NCBI RefSeq assembly: GCF_001507435.1
Contig: NZ_LMWH01000026.1
Location: 62,001 to 126,000, forward strand
Source: Streptomyces sp. NRRL F-5122
GTDB taxonomy: Bacteria > Actinomycetota > Actinomycetes > Streptomycetales > Streptomycetaceae
Direction: 5' to 3'
DNA length: 64,000 nucleotides
How positions within the stretch are numbered: the first letter of the stretch is position 1; every line of letters starts with the position of its first letter. Positions 61,328 to 64,000 of the stretch are shown here, one piece after another. The position numbers were made by a program, and so were the translations under genes. The notes under the pieces were generated by a model. That model was not told where the DNA came from. It made no database searches and worked only from the letters and a program-made list of their open reading frames with translations.

Positions 61328-61825
61328 TCAGCGCCGGTGACGACGAGGCGTCTCGATGGGGACGGCGCTCTCGATGGGGTCCGCCGCCCGCGACTGGACG
61401 ATGAGCATGTCGTCGGGGGTCAGCTCCCTGCCGTCCTCGGCGGTGAGCGTCATCGGCCGGGGCGGTTGTCCCGTGCGGGCGTCGATGACGCGGTTCATCG
61501 GCTCGTCCTCGTCGAAGAGGTGCTTCTGCCCCCACTGGCGCAGTGCAGCGAGGACGGTGTGGAAGTCGCGCCCCTTCTCGGTCAGCACGTACTCGTGGGA
61601 GTTGCCGAGATCCGACTCGCGGATCTCGAAGATCCCCACGGCCACCAGCTTCTGCAGTCGTGCGGACAGGACGTTGGTGGCGAGGCCGATGTGCTTGCTG
61701 AAGTCCGTGAACCGCGTGATGCCGTGCATGGCGTCCCGGAGGATCTGGAGCGTCCAGGTGTCACCGACCTCGGACAGGGAGCGGTCGATCGGGCAGGTCG
61801 AATTGACCAGTTCTCCACGCTTCAT
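61328..61825 (-). CDS. HxlR-family transcriptional regulator
   Basis: 165 residues. VNSTCPIDRSLSEVGDTWTL, QILRDAMHGITRFTDFSKHI, GLATNVLSARLQKLVAVGIF and YVLTEKGRDFHTVLAALRQW are typical. The conserved N-terminal Cys is present. The C-terminal 45 residues (TGQPPRPMTLTAEDGRELTP) extend beyond the minimal fold. ATG 61825 has GGGGG 5 bases upstream. A CTTGC-N9-GCAAG repeat upstream and similar CTTGC/GCAAG repeats at 62896-62953 suggest it regulates itself and the divergent hydrolase/enoyl-CoA hydratase pair. Convergent with the other HxlR gene. Confidence 0.9.
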   Translation of the reverse strand: MKRGELVNSTCPIDRSLSEVGDTWTLQILRDAMHGITRFTDFSKHIGLATNVLSARLQKLVAVGIFEIRESDLGNSHEYVLTEKGRDFHTVLAALRQWGQKHLFDEDEPMNRVIDARTGQPPRPMTLTAEDGRELTPDDMLIVQSRAADPIESAVPIETPRRHRR

Positions 61826-61847
61826 CGGTGCCCCCAATCACAGGTTG

Positions 61848-61866
61848 CTTGCAATTGTAGAGCAAG
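61848..61866. promoter_or_regulatory. HxlR-type inverted repeat upstream of the hxlR gene
   Basis: CTTGC (61848-61852) and GCAAG (61862-61866) form an inverted repeat with a 9-base spacer; TTGCTTGCAA overlaps its left half. It shares the CTTGC/GCAAG arms with the twin repeats at 62896-62953. Confidence 0.6.
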
Positions 61867-61943
61867 GTGGCACTCCCCCGACAGACGCCCTGGGTGCCCG
61901 GCCCGGGGACCAGCCCCGGCCAGGCACCCCGCCGTCCGCACGC

Positions 61944-62837
61944 CTACAGGTGCGTGCGGAAGAAGCGGACGGCAGCGTCCGTACTCACGTCGAAGCCGGC
62001 CAGGTACGGATCGAAGTGACCGCCCGGTATGACGACGAGCTCCTTCGGCTCGAGAGCGCGTTCATAGGCCCGGAAGGCCAGGTCGGTCGGGGCGACGGTG
62101 TCATGGGTGGCGACCAGCATCATGAGCGGCGTCGGGGAGATCTGGTCGATCCAGGCGCCGGGGTCGTAGGCCCGGGAACGGCGGTTCGACTGCACGGTCA
62201 CGCTGTTCTCCCAGAGGCCCTCGGGAGCGTCGTGCTCCAGATAGAACTCGATCGCGTCGGCGGCACGGTAGGACGCCGGCGTCGCGGGGTCTGCGTTCAC
62301 GAATGCCTGCGTCGCGGGCGCCTTCCCCTGAGCCTGCGCCAGCTCGTCGGCGGCGAACGACTCCTCCAGCTCGCGTGTCAGGTGCGGCGGAACACGCCGC
62401 CGCCCGCTCTCGGAGCCACTGATGGTGGGGACCTGTGAGTAGACGGCCTTGATCCGCCGATCCGTCGCACCGAGCACGAGGGCGTGTCCGCCGGAAAAGC
62501 TCGTGCCCCACACGCCGATCCGGTCCGCGTCCACCGCGTCGAGGGTCTGCAGATGGGAGATGACCCGCCGCCAGTCCTCCAGCTGCCGATAGGGGTCGAT
62601 GTCATGGCGGGGCTCACCGTTGCTGTCGCCGAATCCGCGGTGGTCGTGGAGCGACACCGCGAACCCCGCCTCCGCCAGCTTGCGCGCGATCGGCTCGATC
62701 CGGTGGTACTTGGTTCCCCCGAACCCGTGAGACATCGTGATCGTCGCGTGTGGGCCCGTGCCCTCCGGCAGGAACAGCCATCCACTGAGCACGGTCCCGT
62801 CGGGAAGGTGAATGCGCTCCTCGGTGCGCTCGACCAT
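61944..62837 (-). CDS. Alpha/beta hydrolase, dienelactone-hydrolase/BAAT-like
   Basis: 297 residues. VLSGWLFLPEGTGPHATITM, SHGFGGTKYHRIEPIARKLA, the nucleophile elbow GVWGTSFSGGHALVLG (Ser), Asp in MLVATHDTVAPTD and His in VIPGGHFDPYL. AAGGAG upstream of ATG 62837. Divergent from the enoyl-CoA hydratase gene across an intergenic region with two HxlR-type operators, so both are probably induced together. Substrate unknown; esterase or lactonase are options. Confidence 0.88.
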   Translation of the reverse strand: MVERTEERIHLPDGTVLSGWLFLPEGTGPHATITMSHGFGGTKYHRIEPIARKLAEAGFAVSLHDHRGFGDSNGEPRHDIDPYRQLEDWRRVISHLQTLDAVDADRIGVWGTSFSGGHALVLGATDRRIKAVYSQVPTISGSESGRRRVPPHLTRELEESFAADELAQAQGKAPATQAFVNADPATPASYRAADAIEFYLEHDAPEGLWENSVTVQSNRRSRAYDPGAWIDQISPTPLMMLVATHDTVAPTDLAFRAYERALEPKELVVIPGGHFDPYLAGFDVSTDAAVRFFRTHL

Positions 62838-62895
62838 GTGAACTCCTTACGCCGTTTCTGCGCCGCGGTGGCGGCCACCGGGGCGTTCAATCGGG

Positions 62896-62958
62896 GCTTG
62901 CAAATCGCAAGCGACACTGCCAAGGTAAATCGGACAGCTTGCAAATCGCAAGTGACAC
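62896..62958. promoter_or_regulatory. Twin HxlR-type operators in the divergent hydrolase/hydratase region
   Basis: GCTTGC-AAATC-GCAAGC (62896-62912) and GCTTGC-AAATC-GCAAGT (62937-62953), each followed by GACAC. The two copies match at 21 of 22 positions and are 41 bp apart, about four helical turns. Probable sites of the HxlR regulator encoded at 61328-61825. Confidence 0.8.
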
Positions 62959-62974
62959 GTGAGGGAGTGAACCG

Positions 62975-63802
62975 ATGCCCTGGGACTACTCGACGATCCG
63001 AACCGAACTACGCAACGGGGTCCTGTGGGCCACGCTCGACAACCCCCCGCTCAATCTCATCGACGAGAAGTTCGTCGCGGACCTGATCGCGTTGCTCGAC
63101 GAGACCGAGGCGGACAACAGCACCCGTGTCGTCGTCTTCCGCAGCGCCGATCCGGACTTCTTCGTCCCGCACGTGGACATACGGCGGATCCCCCAGTACA
63201 CGGCGAAGGCCGCGACGTCCGGCGGGCCGGACGACATCAGCCTCGGTGCGCTCTACCGACGGCTCAGCGAGGCGCGTCCCGTCACGATCACAGCCCTCGA
63301 AGGCCGTGCGCGCGGCGCAGGCGCGGAGTTCCTCTACGCGTGCGACATGCGGTTCGCCTCGCTGGAGCGCGCGGTGATCGGGCAGCCCGAGGTGGGCTTG
63401 GGCACCTTCCCGGGCGCGGGCGCGGTCCAGCACCTCGTACGGCTCGCCGGCCGCGGCCAGGCGATGCAGATCATCCTGAGCTCGGAGGACCTCGGCGCTT
63501 CCGAGGCCGAACGCGTCGGCGTAGTCAACAAGGCGCTTCCGGACGGCGAGTTGATCCCCTACGTGGAGCGACTCGCCGAGCGCATCGCGCTCTTCCCGGA
63601 GGCCGGCGTGCGGCTCGCCAAACGGCGGATCAACGCGGCAGGGCTCGCGGCCAAGGAGGACGTCCACGTCGACGCCGGCTTCTTCCAGATACTGGCCCGG
63701 GACGAGGCCGCCGCCGCCCGGTTCGGCGCCATCACCGAACGCGGATTCCAGGAACGCTCCCTCGCCGAACTCGAGTTGGGCGCGGCCATCGGCGAACTCT
63801 GA
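62975..63802 (+). CDS. Enoyl-CoA hydratase/isomerase-family protein
   Basis: 275 residues, crotonase fold: TLDNPPLNLIDEKFVADLIA, VVVFRSADPDFFVPHVDIRR, the oxyanion-hole segment EGRARGAGAEFLYACDMRFA and IGQPEVGLGTFPGAGAVQHL with the catalytic-type Glu. It may hydrate or isomerise enoyl-CoA compounds, or act on related esters. ATG 62975 follows GAGGGAG. Divergent from the alpha/beta hydrolase gene and likely co-regulated by the HxlR operators between them. Confidence 0.9.
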   Translation: MPWDYSTIRTELRNGVLWATLDNPPLNLIDEKFVADLIALLDETEADNSTRVVVFRSADPDFFVPHVDIRRIPQYTAKAATSGGPDDISLGALYRRLSEARPVTITALEGRARGAGAEFLYACDMRFASLERAVIGQPEVGLGTFPGAGAVQHLVRLAGRGQAMQIILSSEDLGASEAERVGVVNKALPDGELIPYVERLAERIALFPEAGVRLAKRRINAAGLAAKEDVHVDAGFFQILARDEAAAARFGAITERGFQERSLAELELGAAIGEL

Positions 63803-64000
63803 GCGCGACGGGTCGCCGTCCACCTCCGCTCCCCGTCGGGGGCATGCGGTGGCATCGGTCCTGCGACCCCCACTTGCGCCTGTCCAAGGGGCGAGTCGTC
63901 GCTGCACGTGAGTACCCGAGCCGGTGGACAGTTGCCCGCCCGCTCGGGAGTGATCACGGATGACCGGTCACCGCGCTACGAGACCGCGTCGGGAGTCCTT

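Noticed and set aside
1..64000. CRISPR arrays, insertion sequences, tRNA or rRNA genes
   Set aside because: No regularly spaced direct repeats, no transposase motifs and no tRNA-like cloverleaf or rRNA sequence were recognised; short repeats found are operators.

Overview
The base composition (about 70% G+C), strong codon bias, frequent GTG/TTG starts with GGAGG-type ribosome sites, leaderless regulator genes, and protein types (PP2C/HATPase regulators, XRE regulators with MmyB-like ligand domains, HxlR and MarR repressors, F420-type luciferase-like oxidoreductase, Tat lipoproteins, ECF sigma with zinc anti-sigma) point to a Streptomyces-like actinomycete. The gene content is accessory or chromosome-arm-like: many small redox enzymes, hydrolases and their regulators, no ribosomal or replication genes, no tRNA or rRNA, no recognisable insertion sequence and no CRISPR array. 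The species cannot be told from the window.

Layout. 1-5,160: carbohydrate ABC importer (solute-binding protein, two permeases) and a family 38 alpha-mannosidase in one minus-strand operon behind a LacI-type operator. 5,660-9,800: an Asp-nucleophile alpha/beta hydrolase, two uncharacterised genes and a TlrB/RlmA-type 23S rRNA methyltransferase. 10,379-16,150: an SDR behind twin 12-bp palindromes, a GAF-GAF-PP2C-HATPase regulator, a hydrolase and a lipoprotein. 16,600-20,000: a tiny HTH protein, a MarR repressor, a glyoxalase-fold protein and a flavin disulfide reductase, with several operator families. 20,080-23,890: a prephenate dehydratase paralogue, then a minus-strand redox row (WrbA, muconolactone-isomerase-like, SnoaL-like, decayed acyl-CoA dehydrogenase). 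24,900-31,100: MarR, an SDR lacking its catalytic tyrosine, a DJ-1/Hsp31 protein, a lipoprotein, a PAS-GAF-PP2C-HATPase protein with a degenerate phosphatase site and a DUF6959-like protein. 31,178-34,157: XRE regulator divergent from an aldo/keto reductase, then a deletion scar joining beheaded TetR and SDR genes. 34,400-45,600: hypothetical genes, a decaying ECF sigma/anti-sigma/lipoprotein module, a secreted amidase, a nucleotidyltransferase-like protein, an LLM oxidoreductase, an MDR oxidoreductase and a CehA/McbA-type PHP metallohydrolase. 46,700-53,900: an FHA-FAD monooxygenase-like fusion, a hydrolase divergent from an XRE regulator, an AhpD-like protein, an SDR, an NmrA-like protein and a small coiled-coil protein. 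53,970-57,731: a zinc-ribbon protein, then an orphan histidine kinase followed by two lipoproteins resembling the gamma and alpha domains of DsbD. 57,800-63,800: tautomerase, flavin reductase, hydrolase, a frameshifted SnoaL-like gene, two HxlR repressors and a divergent hydrolase/enoyl-CoA hydratase pair with twin HxlR-like operators.

How the genes work together. Most of the window is a patchwork of small repressor-plus-enzyme modules for reactive carbonyl, quinone and aromatic compounds, each with its own palindromic operators. Several operator families can be read directly and may link distant genes. The most unusual loci are the FHA-FAD fusion, the split-DsbD locus with a two-cysteine sensor kinase, and the apparent pseudophosphatase. 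Five loci carry single-base frameshifts, so either this strain is shedding accessory genes or the sequence has residual indel errors.
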